49,307 bases of DNA from JAAYCI01 sp964369525 (GCA_964369525.1 CAYJEW010000011.1:1-49307); one strand, 5' to 3'; shown: positions 30,862 through 40,873, numbered from the stretch's first letter. Notes: generated by a model from the sequence alone, not told the origin. A program made the numbers and translations.

Positions 30862-32438
30862 TGATACTTGTGCACGGAATACGCCTGCCACTAAACAGCC
30901 TGCCGCAGCAAGCTGTGGAGGCAGCGCTACGTAAAGCAAAGCTTGCGCAGCAGCAGGTACAACACACCGCTATACATAAGGTTTCGGTAGATGCACGCCG
31001 TGGCAACCCAATGCTTGTATATAGCGTGGCAATTGAGGTACAAGCCAGCAATTACAAGCCGCCTAATATCCAAGACATACGTATTGCGCAAGAGGCGGAG
31101 ATATCGTTGCAGCCGGGCAAGCAGGAGCTGCCGGGGCCTATTGTAGTGTGCGGCCTTGGGCCGGCAGGTCTTTTTGCAGCTCTGGAGCTTGCGTTAATGG
31201 GATACAACCCGCTAGTTTTAGAGCGTGGCCCACAGCTAAGCGAGCGCATAGCTGCGGTGGAACATTTTGAGCAAAGCGGTGTTTTGCAGTCCGAGGCAAA
31301 TATACAGTTTGGCGAAGGCGGAGCGGGCACGTTTTCCGACGGTAAGCTTACCACTCGTATAGGTGATGCTCTTTGCTCAAGGGTAATGCAGCATTTGCTC
31401 AGTGCAGGTGCACCGGAAGAGATAGCCCTAAAAAGCCATCCACATATTGGCACTGATAAGCTGCGAGATGTCATTTCAGGCCTTCGCCTGCGCATCGAGC
31501 AAGCGGGCGGCAGTATTGCATTTGGCACAAAGCTTAGTGGCATAGAGGTTCGCAATGGACGCATAGCCGCCGTTACCACAAACGGCGAAGCGCAGCTGCC
31601 TTGTGGCTTGCTAATTTTTGCGGGCGGACATTCTGCAAGAGATACATTCGAGATGCTGCACGCATCGGGTCTGTCACTTGAGGCCAAAGGCTTTTCGGTG
31701 GGTGTGCGCATAGAACATTTGCAGCAAACCATAGATGAGGGGCTGTATCATGAAGCGGCAGGGCATCCTGCCTTGCCACCTGGGGAATATCGGCTGGCGG
31801 CACGCTGTGGCACAAAAGGGGTGTATACGTTCTGCATGTGCCCCGGAGGCAGCGTAGTGGCGGCAGCATCGGAAGAAGGCGGCGCTGTAACAAACGGCAT
31901 GAGCCTGCATGCACGAAATGGTAAAAATGCAAATGCTGCTGTGGTGGTTGGCGTAAGCAGCGAAGACTTTGGCGGGAACCCATTCAAAGCGATAGAGTTT
32001 CAGCGAAAGCTAGAAAAAGCAGCGTTTGCAGCCGGCGGCGGTGGCTATATTGCCCCTGCTGAAACACAGCGCTCTTTTATGCAGGGCGATGGGCAGCTGA
32101 AGTTAGACCGTGTGCAACCAAGCTATCCACGAGGGGTAAAAGCGACCAATGTGGGCTCATTGCTACCTGCGGATATCACCGAAGCATTGCGGCAGGGGCT
32201 TTCGGTATTTGGCCGAAAGCTGCCGGGATTTGATGCTCCCGATGCTGTTATTACAGGGCTGGAAACCCGCACATCTTCTCCGGTGCGCCTAGAGCGCAAT
32301 GAACAATGCGAGAGTGTATCGCTGCAAGGGCTTTACCCGTGTGGCGAGGGCGCAGGGTACGCAGGCGGAATTATGAGCGCTGCAGTAGACGGAATACGAG
32401 TGGCGCACGCAATTATTCGCCGATATTCACCTAAGTAG
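30858..32438 (+). CDS. FAD-dependent dehydrogenase (COG2509 type)
   Basis: A 526-residue flavoprotein. The dinucleotide-binding loop is VVCGLGPAGLFAALELA (about residues 90-106), followed by LVLERG; GEGGAGTFSDGKLTTR and the C-terminal GEGAGYAGGIMSAAVDGIRVA are typical of this uncharacterised family. The ATG at 30858 overlaps the cdaR stop as ATGA, so the genes are coupled. Substrate unknown. Confidence 0.88.
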   Translation: MMILVHGIRLPLNSLPQQAVEAALRKAKLAQQQVQHTAIHKVSVDARRGNPMLVYSVAIEVQASNYKPPNIQDIRIAQEAEISLQPGKQELPGPIVVCGLGPAGLFAALELALMGYNPLVLERGPQLSERIAAVEHFEQSGVLQSEANIQFGEGGAGTFSDGKLTTRIGDALCSRVMQHLLSAGAPEEIALKSHPHIGTDKLRDVISGLRLRIEQAGGSIAFGTKLSGIEVRNGRIAAVTTNGEAQLPCGLLIFAGGHSARDTFEMLHASGLSLEAKGFSVGVRIEHLQQTIDEGLYHEAAGHPALPPGEYRLAARCGTKGVYTFCMCPGGSVVAAASEEGGAVTNGMSLHARNGKNANAAVVVGVSSEDFGGNPFKAIEFQRKLEKAAFAAGGGGYIAPAETQRSFMQGDGQLKLDRVQPSYPRGVKATNVGSLLPADITEALRQGLSVFGRKLPGFDAPDAVITGLETRTSSPVRLERNEQCESVSLQGLYPCGEGAGYAGGIMSAAVDGIRVAHAIIRRYSPK

Positions 32439-32485
32439 CGCTTTGCCAAGGTATACAAAATATATAAAGAAGGGGGGGTAGGCTT

Positions 32486-34555
32486 TTGCTATATCGCGAG
32501 TGGAATGTACACGAAACCGATGAAGAAAAGTCAATTGCGCTGGCCAAGTGGCTGGTAGAGCACGGCGATGTGCGCGGAAACGGCCGCCTTTTGGCCAACG
32601 TACTGCAAGCCCGTGGAATAAACACATCTGATGATGTGAAAGCAACGTTCGATAACGTAGCCAGCCTGCCAGACCCATTCTTGATAGAAGATATGGATAA
32701 AGCCGTGAGCCGTATACACAGAGCTATCGAAACTGGAGAGAGTATTGTTATTTTTGGCGATTACGACGTAGACGGTATTGCCTCCACAGCGCTGGTATAT
32801 TCATATTTAGAAGAGCAAGGCGCAAATGTATACTATAAACTGGCAAGTAGGGCGGATAAAGATTATGGTCTGTCTGCCGCGCTAGTAGACGATATGGCCG
32901 AGCGTGGCATAGGGCTAATCATTACTGTGGACAACGGCACAACAGCTTTTGAAGCCGCGCTGCGTGCAGCGCAGCTTGGCATATCGCTTGTGATAACCGA
33001 TCACCATTTGCCATACGACACACTACCAAAAGCAGATGCGGTAGTTAATCCTTGCAGGCCAGACGACCAAAGCGGTCTTGCGGGCCTCTCCGGTTCGGGC
33101 GTGGCATTTATGCTGATATCAGCGCTGGAAGGCTGTAGTGCCGATGAGATGCTGCCGCTGTTTGGAGATTTTGCGGCGCTGGGTACAGTGGCCGATGTTA
33201 TGAAACTAGTGGGCGAAAATCGTATAATTGTGCGCCATGGCCTAAAAGCTATGCAAGACACCGTGCGCCCCGGACTAAGAGCGCTAATAGACACCTGCGT
33301 TTCACAAGGCAAACAGCTTGCGGCCGAAAGTATATCGTACGGCATAGCCCCTCGCCTAAACGCTGCAGGGCGTATGCACAATGCAACAGTTGCGCTGGAG
33401 CTGTTGCTGGCTGAAAGCGAAGAGCAAGCAATGCCTATTGTTAACGAGCTTCAAGAGCAGAACGCCGCACGCCAAAAAGCAGAGCAAGAAATACTTGAAA
33501 TTGTGCACAGCCAGATAGAGCACACCCCTCAGCTTCAGCGTGCACGTGTACTTGTAATTTGGGGCGAGGGCTGGCACCAAGGCGTTATAGGTATTGTGGC
33601 CAGCCGCCTGGTAGATAGGTATGCAAAGCCGGCAATTGTTATAGCATTTGATGGCGAAGAGGGCAAAGGCAGCGGCCGTAGTGTGGCGGGTTTTTCGCTG
33701 CATGGGTCGGTTGCGTCCTGTGAAGATATTCTTATTCGCTACGGCGGCCACGATTTGGCTGCAGGCTTTTCGATACACAAAGACCATGTGGAAGAATTTC
33801 GCCGCCGTGTAAACCAATGGGCTATAGAGAATAACCCGATGCAGGCCTCGCCCAAAATTCGGGTGGATGCCATTGTTTCGTTACAAGATATAAGCGTGGA
33901 AGACGTGGATGCTCTTAGCTACATGGCGCCGTGCGGTAGTGGTAATCCCGTACCACGTTTTTTGATACAAAATGCCACCATAGATGCGGTATACTCGGTA
34001 AGCGAGGGTAGGCACAGCCGCCTGCGGCTTAGTCAGGGTGGGGTGTGTATGTATGCAGTGCTTTTTGGCACAGGCCCGGAAAAACTGGCATATGCTGTGG
34101 GCAATGTGGTAGACGTGCTGGTAAACCTATCGGTGTATAGTGGCAAGCAAGGCCCGCAGTTAAGCGCTCGTATTATAGAGCTGCGCCCTGCCGGCCTGGA
34201 TAACGAGCATGTGGCCCAAAGTGCACTGTTTGCAAGCTTTATGGCAGGCGCAAAGTTGCAGGAAGAGCAAAAGGGTGTGCTTGCGGCCAATCGGGATGAT
34301 ATTGCAGCGGTGTACCGTGATGTTCGTGCCAGTGGGCGTGTGCCGGCGGCAGACCTAAGGCCGCTGTTTGCCCGCATAGATGCACAGTCCTGCGGCAAGG
34401 TGCTAACAGCGCTGGCGGCACTTGAAGAGCTAGGCTTAATAGAGCAAGACACAAACTGCAACTGCTACGTTGCGCCAAAGGTTCAAGGTAAAAAAGACTT
34501 GGCGTCAAGCCAACTGTTACAGCAGCTGGGTAGCGTGGAAGCGGCGAGTACATAG
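32486..34555 (+). CDS. recJ: Single-stranded-DNA-specific exonuclease RecJ
   Basis: A 689-residue 5'-3' exonuclease used in recombination and mismatch repair. DHH motifs are present: FGDYDVDGIAS (about 90-100), TVDNG, and ITDHHLP (166-172); the DHHA1 motif is GGHDLAAGFSIH. A nucleic-acid-binding OB region follows and the last 130 residues form an extra domain seen in the longer Firmicute versions. The TTG start has a strong G-rich site (AAGGGGGGG) upstream. Confidence 0.95.
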   Translation: MLYREWNVHETDEEKSIALAKWLVEHGDVRGNGRLLANVLQARGINTSDDVKATFDNVASLPDPFLIEDMDKAVSRIHRAIETGESIVIFGDYDVDGIASTALVYSYLEEQGANVYYKLASRADKDYGLSAALVDDMAERGIGLIITVDNGTTAFEAALRAAQLGISLVITDHHLPYDTLPKADAVVNPCRPDDQSGLAGLSGSGVAFMLISALEGCSADEMLPLFGDFAALGTVADVMKLVGENRIIVRHGLKAMQDTVRPGLRALIDTCVSQGKQLAAESISYGIAPRLNAAGRMHNATVALELLLAESEEQAMPIVNELQEQNAARQKAEQEILEIVHSQIEHTPQLQRARVLVIWGEGWHQGVIGIVASRLVDRYAKPAIVIAFDGEEGKGSGRSVAGFSLHGSVASCEDILIRYGGHDLAAGFSIHKDHVEEFRRRVNQWAIENNPMQASPKIRVDAIVSLQDISVEDVDALSYMAPCGSGNPVPRFLIQNATIDAVYSVSEGRHSRLRLSQGGVCMYAVLFGTGPEKLAYAVGNVVDVLVNLSVYSGKQGPQLSARIIELRPAGLDNEHVAQSALFASFMAGAKLQEEQKGVLAANRDDIAAVYRDVRASGRVPAADLRPLFARIDAQSCGKVLTALAALEELGLIEQDTNCNCYVAPKVQGKKDLASSQLLQQLGSVEAAST

Positions 34556-34583
34556 CATTATTATGTAAAAAGGGGGTGAGGGC

Positions 34584-36758
34584 ATGCAACAAGCGGCAGT
34601 GCAAACTGTAATGAATTACGAGGAGTTTAGCCGCCTGGCAAAAGAGTCCGGGCGTTCGTATGATTTTGAAATGATAGACAAGGCCTATGTCCTTGCCGAT
34701 GAAGCACATAAAGGACAAAACCGCCGTAGCGGCGAGCCGTATATCTCGCACCCGCTGGCGGTGGCCACCATACTGCTGGATTTAGGTCTTGACACAGAAG
34801 CTCTGGTAGCGGCTATACTGCACGATGTGGTGGAAGATACCACAATTACGCTTGAAACAGTCACCTCACGCTTTGGCAGCGAGGTGGCCCTGCTGGTAGA
34901 CGGCGTTACAAAACTTGGGCGCATCACCTTCTCGTCGCTGGAAGAAGAGCAGGCAGAAAACCTGCGAAAAATGCTGCTGGCCATGAGCAAAGACGTAAGG
35001 GTAATGCTTATAAAATTGTGCGACAGATTGCATAACATGCGTACCGCCAGTGCATGGGGCGAGCAAAAACAACGAGATAAAGCGCTAGAGACCATGGAGG
35101 TGTATGCCCCCATTGCCCACCGCCTTGGTATTGCCCACATAAAAGAAGAGCTGGAAGACATCAGCATGCACTACCTAGACCCCATAGGCTATGGCGAGAT
35201 TATGGAACTAATGGGGCAGAAGATAGATGCAATGAAATATGTGCAGGAAATTGCCAAAACAATCGGAAAACATCTGCAAGAAAACGAACTGGTAACTGCT
35301 TCTATACGCAGCCGCGTAAAAAGTATATACAGCATCTACCGTAAGATGTTTGTGCAAAACCGTAGCTTTGAAGAAATCTATGATACATACGCAGTTAGAA
35401 TTGTGCTAAATACCATCCCCGAATGCTACACGGCGCTTGGGGTTATTCACGATATGTACCACCCGCTGCCAAACCGCTTTAAAGATTATATATCCACCCC
35501 AAAAGCAAATATGTATCAAAGCCTACACACCACTGTTATTAGCCACGAGGGCGTTGCGTTCGAGGTGCAAATTCGTACCCATGAGATGGACCAGCTGGCC
35601 GAATACGGCGTTGCAGCGCACTGGAAATACAAGGCAGGTGTGCAAGGACAAGACAAGCTGGAAGAACGCCTTGCGTGGGTACGGCAGCTCTTGGAAAGCC
35701 AGCGGGATGCGGACGATAGCGGCAATCTTTTGCGGGATATTAAAAGCGAACTTATCCCCGAAGAGGTGTATGTTTTCACCCCTAAAGGTGATGTTATAGA
35801 CCTGCCCTCGGGCGCCACGGTAATAGATTTTGCCTATGCCATACACTCGGCCGTAGGCAACCGTATGACAGGCGCAAAGGTAAACGGGCGCATTGTACCT
35901 ATAGACCATAAGGTGCTAACGGGCGAGGTTATAGATGTGCTTACCGGCAACGAAAATAAAGGCCCCAGCCGAGACTGGCTTAATATAGTTACCACCAGCG
36001 AGGCAAAAGGCAAAATACGCAACTGGTTTAAAAAAGAGCGTAAAGAAGAGAATATTGTTGAGGGCAAAGCGGCGCTGGAACGCGAGATGCGCCGCAACCA
36101 GCTATCAGTACCCGCCGCCCAGTACGACGAGTTTATGCAAACAATAGCAAGCCGCCAGCGTATGAATACCGCAGAAGAAATGTATGCTGCCATAGGCTAC
36201 GGCGGTCTGCAAACAGCGCGCCTGCTCCCCAAAATACGCGACGAATATAACAAAATGATGAAAAGCGCCGATCCTGTAGAGGCGTTTGAAATACCCATCA
36301 AAAAACGCCAGCCAAAAGCTACCGAAGGCGTTATTGTAGAAGGCATAGACAATGTGCTGATAAAGTTTTCCAAATGCTGCAACCCACTGCCGGGCGATGA
36401 TATTGTTGGTTTTATCACTAGAGGGCATGGCGTTTCCATCCATAAACAAAGCTGTTCCAATGCCTCGCCCGCAGGCTCGTCACCCAGATGGATACACTCC
36501 TACTGGGCCGACGGCGTAAAGGAAAGCTTCAGCTCCACCCTAGAGGTAATAGCGCTGGACCGTCCCCGACTTTTTGCTGACATATCAACGCTGCTAGCAG
36601 ATATGCGCGTGCCTATATATTCCATTACAGCTCGCCGAACCGCCGACGGGCGAGTGGCTATGTCGGCCAGCATTGGTATAAAAAATATCGAACATCTAAA
36701 CAGCGTAACCTCCCGCCTGCGTAAGGTAAAGGATGTTATGGAGATTATTCGTACATAA
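34584..36758 (+). CDS. relA: Bifunctional (p)ppGpp synthetase/hydrolase
   Basis: A 724-residue Rel protein with all domains: HD hydrolase (YISHPLAV around H56 and HDVVEDT at 80-86), synthetase (RVKSIYSIYRKM and YDTYAVRIV), TGS (VYVFTPKGDVIDLPSGATVIDFAYAIHS), the zinc-finger/RIS region (FSKCCNPLPGDDIVGFITRGHGVSIH) and a C-terminal ACT domain. The HDxxED motif is intact, so both making and breaking of the alarmone are expected. It starts 28 bases after recJ, following AGGGGGTGAG. Confidence 0.97.
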   Translation: MQQAAVQTVMNYEEFSRLAKESGRSYDFEMIDKAYVLADEAHKGQNRRSGEPYISHPLAVATILLDLGLDTEALVAAILHDVVEDTTITLETVTSRFGSEVALLVDGVTKLGRITFSSLEEEQAENLRKMLLAMSKDVRVMLIKLCDRLHNMRTASAWGEQKQRDKALETMEVYAPIAHRLGIAHIKEELEDISMHYLDPIGYGEIMELMGQKIDAMKYVQEIAKTIGKHLQENELVTASIRSRVKSIYSIYRKMFVQNRSFEEIYDTYAVRIVLNTIPECYTALGVIHDMYHPLPNRFKDYISTPKANMYQSLHTTVISHEGVAFEVQIRTHEMDQLAEYGVAAHWKYKAGVQGQDKLEERLAWVRQLLESQRDADDSGNLLRDIKSELIPEEVYVFTPKGDVIDLPSGATVIDFAYAIHSAVGNRMTGAKVNGRIVPIDHKVLTGEVIDVLTGNENKGPSRDWLNIVTTSEAKGKIRNWFKKERKEENIVEGKAALEREMRRNQLSVPAAQYDEFMQTIASRQRMNTAEEMYAAIGYGGLQTARLLPKIRDEYNKMMKSADPVEAFEIPIKKRQPKATEGVIVEGIDNVLIKFSKCCNPLPGDDIVGFITRGHGVSIHKQSCSNASPAGSSPRWIHSYWADGVKESFSSTLEVIALDRPRLFADISTLLADMRVPIYSITARRTADGRVAMSASIGIKNIEHLNSVTSRLRKVKDVMEIIRT

Positions 36759-36861
36759 AGTGTCGGCAAGCTTCTGCGCATAGCCAATTAGCGATGCTTT
36801 TAGCATATTAGCGCGGGTCTTGCGGCGCAAACGGTGCGAATTTATAACCCAAGGAGGCTAT

Positions 36862-37311
36862 ATGCGTGCGTTAGTACAGCGTGTAACAAAGGCAAGCGTT
36901 ACAATAAACGGCACGATTACCCGTAGCATAGGCCCAGGCCTTTTAATACTGCTGGGCGTGCACGAGAGCGACACACCACAGCTCTGCCCAAAACTTGCCG
37001 ATAAAACAGCAGGCCTTCGCATATTTAGCGACGACAAAGGCAAAATGAACCTCTCGGCAATAGATAAAAACTATTCCGCCATGGTGGTTAGCCAGTTTAC
37101 ACTGTATGGTGACACCAAAAAAGGCAAGCGCCCCTCATTTATATCAGCAGCCAAACCAGAATTAGGACAATTGTGCTACAAGCAGTATGTGCACTGCCTA
37201 AAGTCGTGTGGCCTTGCCGATGTACAAACAGGAGAGTTTGGCGCAAACATGCAGATAGAGCTGGTTAACGACGGCCCTGTTACGCTAATGCTAGATACAG
37301 AAGAATGGTAG
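36862..37311 (+). CDS. dtd: D-aminoacyl-tRNA deacylase
   Basis: A 149-residue protein that frees tRNA from D-amino acids (and from glycine wrongly put on tRNA-Ala). Both active-site motifs are present: SQFTLYGDTKKGKRPSF and NDGPVTLMLDT. ATG 36862 has AAGGAGG upstream. It commonly follows relA in Firmicutes; the 103 bases between them show no terminator. Confidence 0.96.
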   Translation: MRALVQRVTKASVTINGTITRSIGPGLLILLGVHESDTPQLCPKLADKTAGLRIFSDDKGKMNLSAIDKNYSAMVVSQFTLYGDTKKGKRPSFISAAKPELGQLCYKQYVHCLKSCGLADVQTGEFGANMQIELVNDGPVTLMLDTEEW

Positions 37312-37369
37312 TTAAACAACGCTAGTTAAATTGTTTGAATATAATCGCAACCAGAAAGGATGTACACCC

Positions 37370-37945
37370 ATGAAAGCATACCACATAGTAGACGGCCCTC
37401 CATATTTCACCAACTGTTTTTTACTTGTTAGCGAAAATGGCAACGCTGTGGCAATAGACCCAGCAGCCGACGCATCGCGTTTTAACGAGGTGTTGCGCGA
37501 TACAGGCTCAAAACTAACCCATATTTTCCTTACCCACGGCCATATGGATCACGTGGCGGCAGCCGACGATCTGCGCAGCCAAACAGGTGCAAAACTGTAT
37601 GCCCACAGCGCCGACGACAAGATGTTTAAGCTGAATGTAGACGAACATTACACAGACTTTGGCAAAATCGTAGTAGACGAGATGCAGTTCACCACAATCT
37701 TCACCCCGGGCCACACCCCCGGCTCTACCTGTATCTCCTGTGGCGATCTGCTCTTTTCAGGCGACACACTGTTTGCGGGCGACATTGGCCGCACAGATTT
37801 CCCCGGAGGCAGCATGGAGCAAATGCGCGAAAGCCTTGCTAAGCTGCGCGAACATATTCAAGACGACCCTCAGGTGTTGCCGGGTCACGAAGAGTTCTCC
37901 ACCATGGAGCACGAAAAGCAAAACAACCCATATATGAGAGCCTAA
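37370..37945 (+). CDS. MBL-fold metallo-hydrolase (glyoxalase II-like)
   Basis: A 191-residue metallo-beta-lactamase-fold protein. The metal motif is THGHMDHV, followed by FTPGHTPGSTC, LFSGDTLF and LPGHEEFST, which complete the two-metal site. Members of this short Firmicute group lie next to relA and dtd; the true substrate is unknown, though hydroxyacylglutathione hydrolase is the usual label. ATG 37370 follows GAAAGGA. The stop overlaps the hemZ start as TAATG. Confidence 0.92.
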   Translation: MKAYHIVDGPPYFTNCFLLVSENGNAVAIDPAADASRFNEVLRDTGSKLTHIFLTHGHMDHVAAADDLRSQTGAKLYAHSADDKMFKLNVDEHYTDFGKIVVDEMQFTTIFTPGHTPGSTCISCGDLLFSGDTLFAGDIGRTDFPGGSMEQMRESLAKLREHIQDDPQVLPGHEEFSTMEHEKQNNPYMRA

Positions 37946-39381
37946 TGCAGTTGCCCGATATTTTAATAAAAGGCCTGCGTTCAGGGTATGAGGTAGAGCA
38001 CCTCACACGTGTGTTTTTTCCCGGCGCGAAAGTACGCCAGACAAAAAACACAAAAGGGCCAATTATATATGCACGTGCAGGCAGGCAGCTTGTGGTGGCA
38101 GTACGTGATGTACAAGGGTGCTGTCATATTGTTAAAGCTCCGCCATGTGCAGGGCAACCGCTTGAATTTGAGCTAAGCCGTATGCTTTATAGCCTACTGC
38201 GCAAAACAACAGGCCTTCGCCCACCATGGGGCCTTTTAACGGGCGTGCGCCCTATAAGCCTATTGCGCAAAAAGCAAAATCAGGGCGGCAGCAGTCTGGC
38301 AAAACAGTTTCTTTTAGATACCTGCAACGTGCTGCCTGAAAAATATGATATGTTGTGCAAAATAGATGCCCTGCAGCAGCCGGCGCTAACTGCAAGCACG
38401 CCTAAAAGTTATAGCTTATATATATCCATCCCGTTCTGTCCAACACGCTGCGCTTACTGCAGCTTTGTTTCGCATACGGTAGAGCGAGATGGGTATTTAA
38501 TTAAGCCCTACCTAAATGCGTTAAAAGCAGAACTGAAGGCAATTGCAGACACTGCAATGAGCTGCGGCTTGCAGCTACAAACTATCTACATAGGCGGTGG
38601 TACCCCAACAGTGCTGGAGGCATCGCAGCTTGAGCAGTTACTGCAGATGGTAGAGCTCTATTTTGATACATCGTCAGTAGCTGAGTATACAGTGGAAGCA
38701 GGCCGCCCGGACTGCACAAACTACGAAAAACTCACCCTGTTAAAAGAGTATAATGTTGGGCGCATTTCCATAAATCCACAAAGCATGAACGATACCGTAC
38801 TGCAACAAGCAGGGCGAAACCACACTGCGAGTAATGTAATTCAGTGCTATGAGCAGGCCCGCAGGGCAGGCATAGCCCGAATTAATATGGACTTAATAGC
38901 AGGCCTGCAGGCCGACAGCGCTGAAAGCTTTGCCGCCTCTCTTAAAACCATAGCCTCACTTAAGCCAGACAACATAACGGTGCATACCCTTACGCTAAAA
39001 CGCGCCTCGGCACTGGCGGCACAGCAAACGTCTCAGCTGTCGGCCCCGGGCGAGATGCTGCAGCTAGCATATCCATTTTTGTATAAAAGCGGATATGTGC
39101 CGTATTACCTCTATCGCCAAAAAAGCGGCATTGAAAATTTGGAAAACACGGGCTGGTGCCTCCCCGACGCTGAGGGGCTTTATAACATATACATTATGGA
39201 AGAAGCCCACACAATCTTAGCCGCAGGCGCAGGCGCCTCCACAAAACTTGTAGATGGCACAAGCCGCATAAAAAGGCTCTATAACCATAAATTACCGCTG
39301 GAATATATAAACAATATCAATACGGTTTTACAACGCAAAAGAGGAGTGGAAGAATTTTATGCCTGCAATATGGATACCTAA
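37945..39381 (+). CDS. hemZ: Coproporphyrinogen dehydrogenase-like radical SAM protein HemZ
   Basis: A 478-residue radical SAM enzyme. The iron-sulfur cysteines are C165, C169 and C172 in PFCPTRCAYCSF, and the SAM motif is YIGGGTPT. An N-terminal domain of about 150 residues, with LLTGVRPISLL, separates HemZ from HemN. Its role in haem synthesis is uncertain even in B. subtilis. It is translationally coupled to the MBL gene and overlaps the next gene by 23 bases. Confidence 0.9.
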   Translation: MQLPDILIKGLRSGYEVEHLTRVFFPGAKVRQTKNTKGPIIYARAGRQLVVAVRDVQGCCHIVKAPPCAGQPLEFELSRMLYSLLRKTTGLRPPWGLLTGVRPISLLRKKQNQGGSSLAKQFLLDTCNVLPEKYDMLCKIDALQQPALTASTPKSYSLYISIPFCPTRCAYCSFVSHTVERDGYLIKPYLNALKAELKAIADTAMSCGLQLQTIYIGGGTPTVLEASQLEQLLQMVELYFDTSSVAEYTVEAGRPDCTNYEKLTLLKEYNVGRISINPQSMNDTVLQQAGRNHTASNVIQCYEQARRAGIARINMDLIAGLQADSAESFAASLKTIASLKPDNITVHTLTLKRASALAAQQTSQLSAPGEMLQLAYPFLYKSGYVPYYLYRQKSGIENLENTGWCLPDAEGLYNIYIMEEAHTILAAGAGASTKLVDGTSRIKRLYNHKLPLEYINNINTVLQRKRGVEEFYACNMDT

Positions 39382-40282
39382 ACGCCTTGTAGAAGTTAGT
39401 TTGATCAACGCAGCATCCGAAAGCCCCGCAACCTTTGTTAGCCATTGTGAAATTGAGTATGAAAGCCGTGTAATTGCAGCCGCCGCAGAAAGCAAGGGCG
39501 CAGGCTGTAAAGTTATTATGATAACAGGCCCCTCTGCTTCGGGCAAAACCACCACGGCCCATAAAATATCTGCTGCGTTACAACGCTCCGGTACAAATGC
39601 CACTACCGTAAGCTTAGACAACTTCTACAAAAGTCTAGATGAGTACCCCCGACTGCCCGATGGCTCTAAAGACTATGAAAACGTAGAAGCGCTGGATATT
39701 GAGGAGATCCACAACTGCCTCACCCAGCTTATACGCACAGGCAGCGCAGATTTTCCGATATTTGACTTTAAAACCGAAAACCCAAAGAAAGAGCGCCAGC
39801 ACATCGAGCTTAAAGACGGTATACTGGTGGTAGAGGGAATTCATGCGCTAAACCCGCTTATAAATGGCGTACTGCCGCAAGATAGCGTATATAAAATATA
39901 TGCAGGTCTTCGCGAAGAATACTCGCTTAAGGGGCAGCGTAGCATACCCACAAGAGACATTCGCCTAGCTCGCCGCATGGTTCGTGACAATAAATTCCGC
40001 CAGCATAACCTGGAGAAAACACTGGAGATGTGGAAGGGCGTTTGCGATGGGGAAGACCGTTTTATTAAAGCCTATAAATCAAATGCCGACCTGCTTTTAG
40101 ATACTTCCTTCAGTTACGAAATATGCGTATTGGCGTCTTTTGTTGCTGAAATGAAAGGGCAAGCAAAAGACCCGGAGCTTGCAAAAATGTTAGATAAGTT
40201 AGTAGAGAAGTTTGCTCCGGTAAGCAAACTGGGCGATAACTATATACCCCCGCAGTCAATGCTACGTGAGTTTATTGGATAA
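39359..40282 (+). CDS. Nucleoside (uridine) kinase-like protein, short form
   Basis: A 307-residue P-loop kinase. Walker A is ITGPSASGKTTTAHKI (about 54-69), followed by VSLDNFYKSLDEYPRLPDGS and the FPIFDFKTENPKKERQ region typical of uridine kinases. Related Firmicute nucleoside kinases are about 550 residues and carry a long N-terminal TGS-like region; here only about 50 residues precede the P-loop. ATG 39359 follows GAGGAG inside the end of hemZ. Substrate preference not determined. Confidence 0.85.
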   Translation: MPAIWIPKRLVEVSLINAASESPATFVSHCEIEYESRVIAAAAESKGAGCKVIMITGPSASGKTTTAHKISAALQRSGTNATTVSLDNFYKSLDEYPRLPDGSKDYENVEALDIEEIHNCLTQLIRTGSADFPIFDFKTENPKKERQHIELKDGILVVEGIHALNPLINGVLPQDSVYKIYAGLREEYSLKGQRSIPTRDIRLARRMVRDNKFRQHNLEKTLEMWKGVCDGEDRFIKAYKSNADLLLDTSFSYEICVLASFVAEMKGQAKDPELAKMLDKLVEKFAPVSKLGDNYIPPQSMLREFIG

Positions 40283-40325
40283 ATAGCAGTGCATATTTTA
40301 GTGCAAATGAAAGGGAGAGTATAAA

Positions 40326-40682
40326 ATGTCAAACACTATGGATAAAATTTTGGATACAGCCGATAAGGTGTTGAGCGTTACCGAAAAAACAGCGGTTAAA
40401 GTCTTTAACCAAAGCCGTAGCAAGGCCGAACAGGCAGCGCAGCACGCAAAACTTGCAAAACTACATCGCCAACTTGGTGCACTTGTGTATGCGCTTGAGA
40501 AAAGCGGCGAAACAAATGATAGCCAAATACAGTGGTATATCTCCGAGATAGACAAGGTGCACAAAGCGTTGAAAAGAAGTGAGAGTACAAGCATAAAGAA
40601 CAGCTTTGTGGTTGTAAATACTGGCTCTACGCCATCGGAGGGCAAAGAGGATGCCATGTTTTGTGGCGGTGATGAGCAGTAA
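40326..40682 (+). CDS. Small helical protein with degenerate C-terminal cysteine motif
   Basis: A 118-residue, mostly helical protein (residues 1-95, with heptad-like spacing of A, L and I). It resembles small clostridial proteins that end in a zinc ribbon (CPNCG); here the end reads AMFCGGDEQ, so only one cysteine of a possible metal site is left. It has GAAAGGGAGAG upstream and lies 43 bases after the kinase. No function can be given. The 190 bases that follow hold the mazG promoter and nothing else I can see. Confidence 0.7.
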   Translation: MSNTMDKILDTADKVLSVTEKTAVKVFNQSRSKAEQAAQHAKLAKLHRQLGALVYALEKSGETNDSQIQWYISEIDKVHKALKRSESTSIKNSFVVVNTGSTPSEGKEDAMFCGGDEQ

Positions 40683-40778
40683 TTACCCAAAAAAAAGGGC
40701 GTATATTAAGCTAAGTGGTTCTTTAAAGGGTGATTTTTAGTCAAATTGCACATAGTGGTGAAAAAAAGCACAAAACCC

Positions 40779-40805
40779 TTGAAAAAAATGTGGCTATAGT
40801 ATAAA
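40779..40805 (+). promoter_or_regulatory. Possible promoter of mazG
   Basis: TTGAAA (40779-40784), 15 bases, TATAAA (40800-40805). The spacer is two bases short of ideal. About 68 bases before the mazG start. Confidence 0.45.
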
Positions 40806-40873
40806 ATGAAACCGCAGTTGTGTACAGGCATGAGTTTTAAGCAGGTGCGCACAGATAGGAGAGCACTTTTTAA

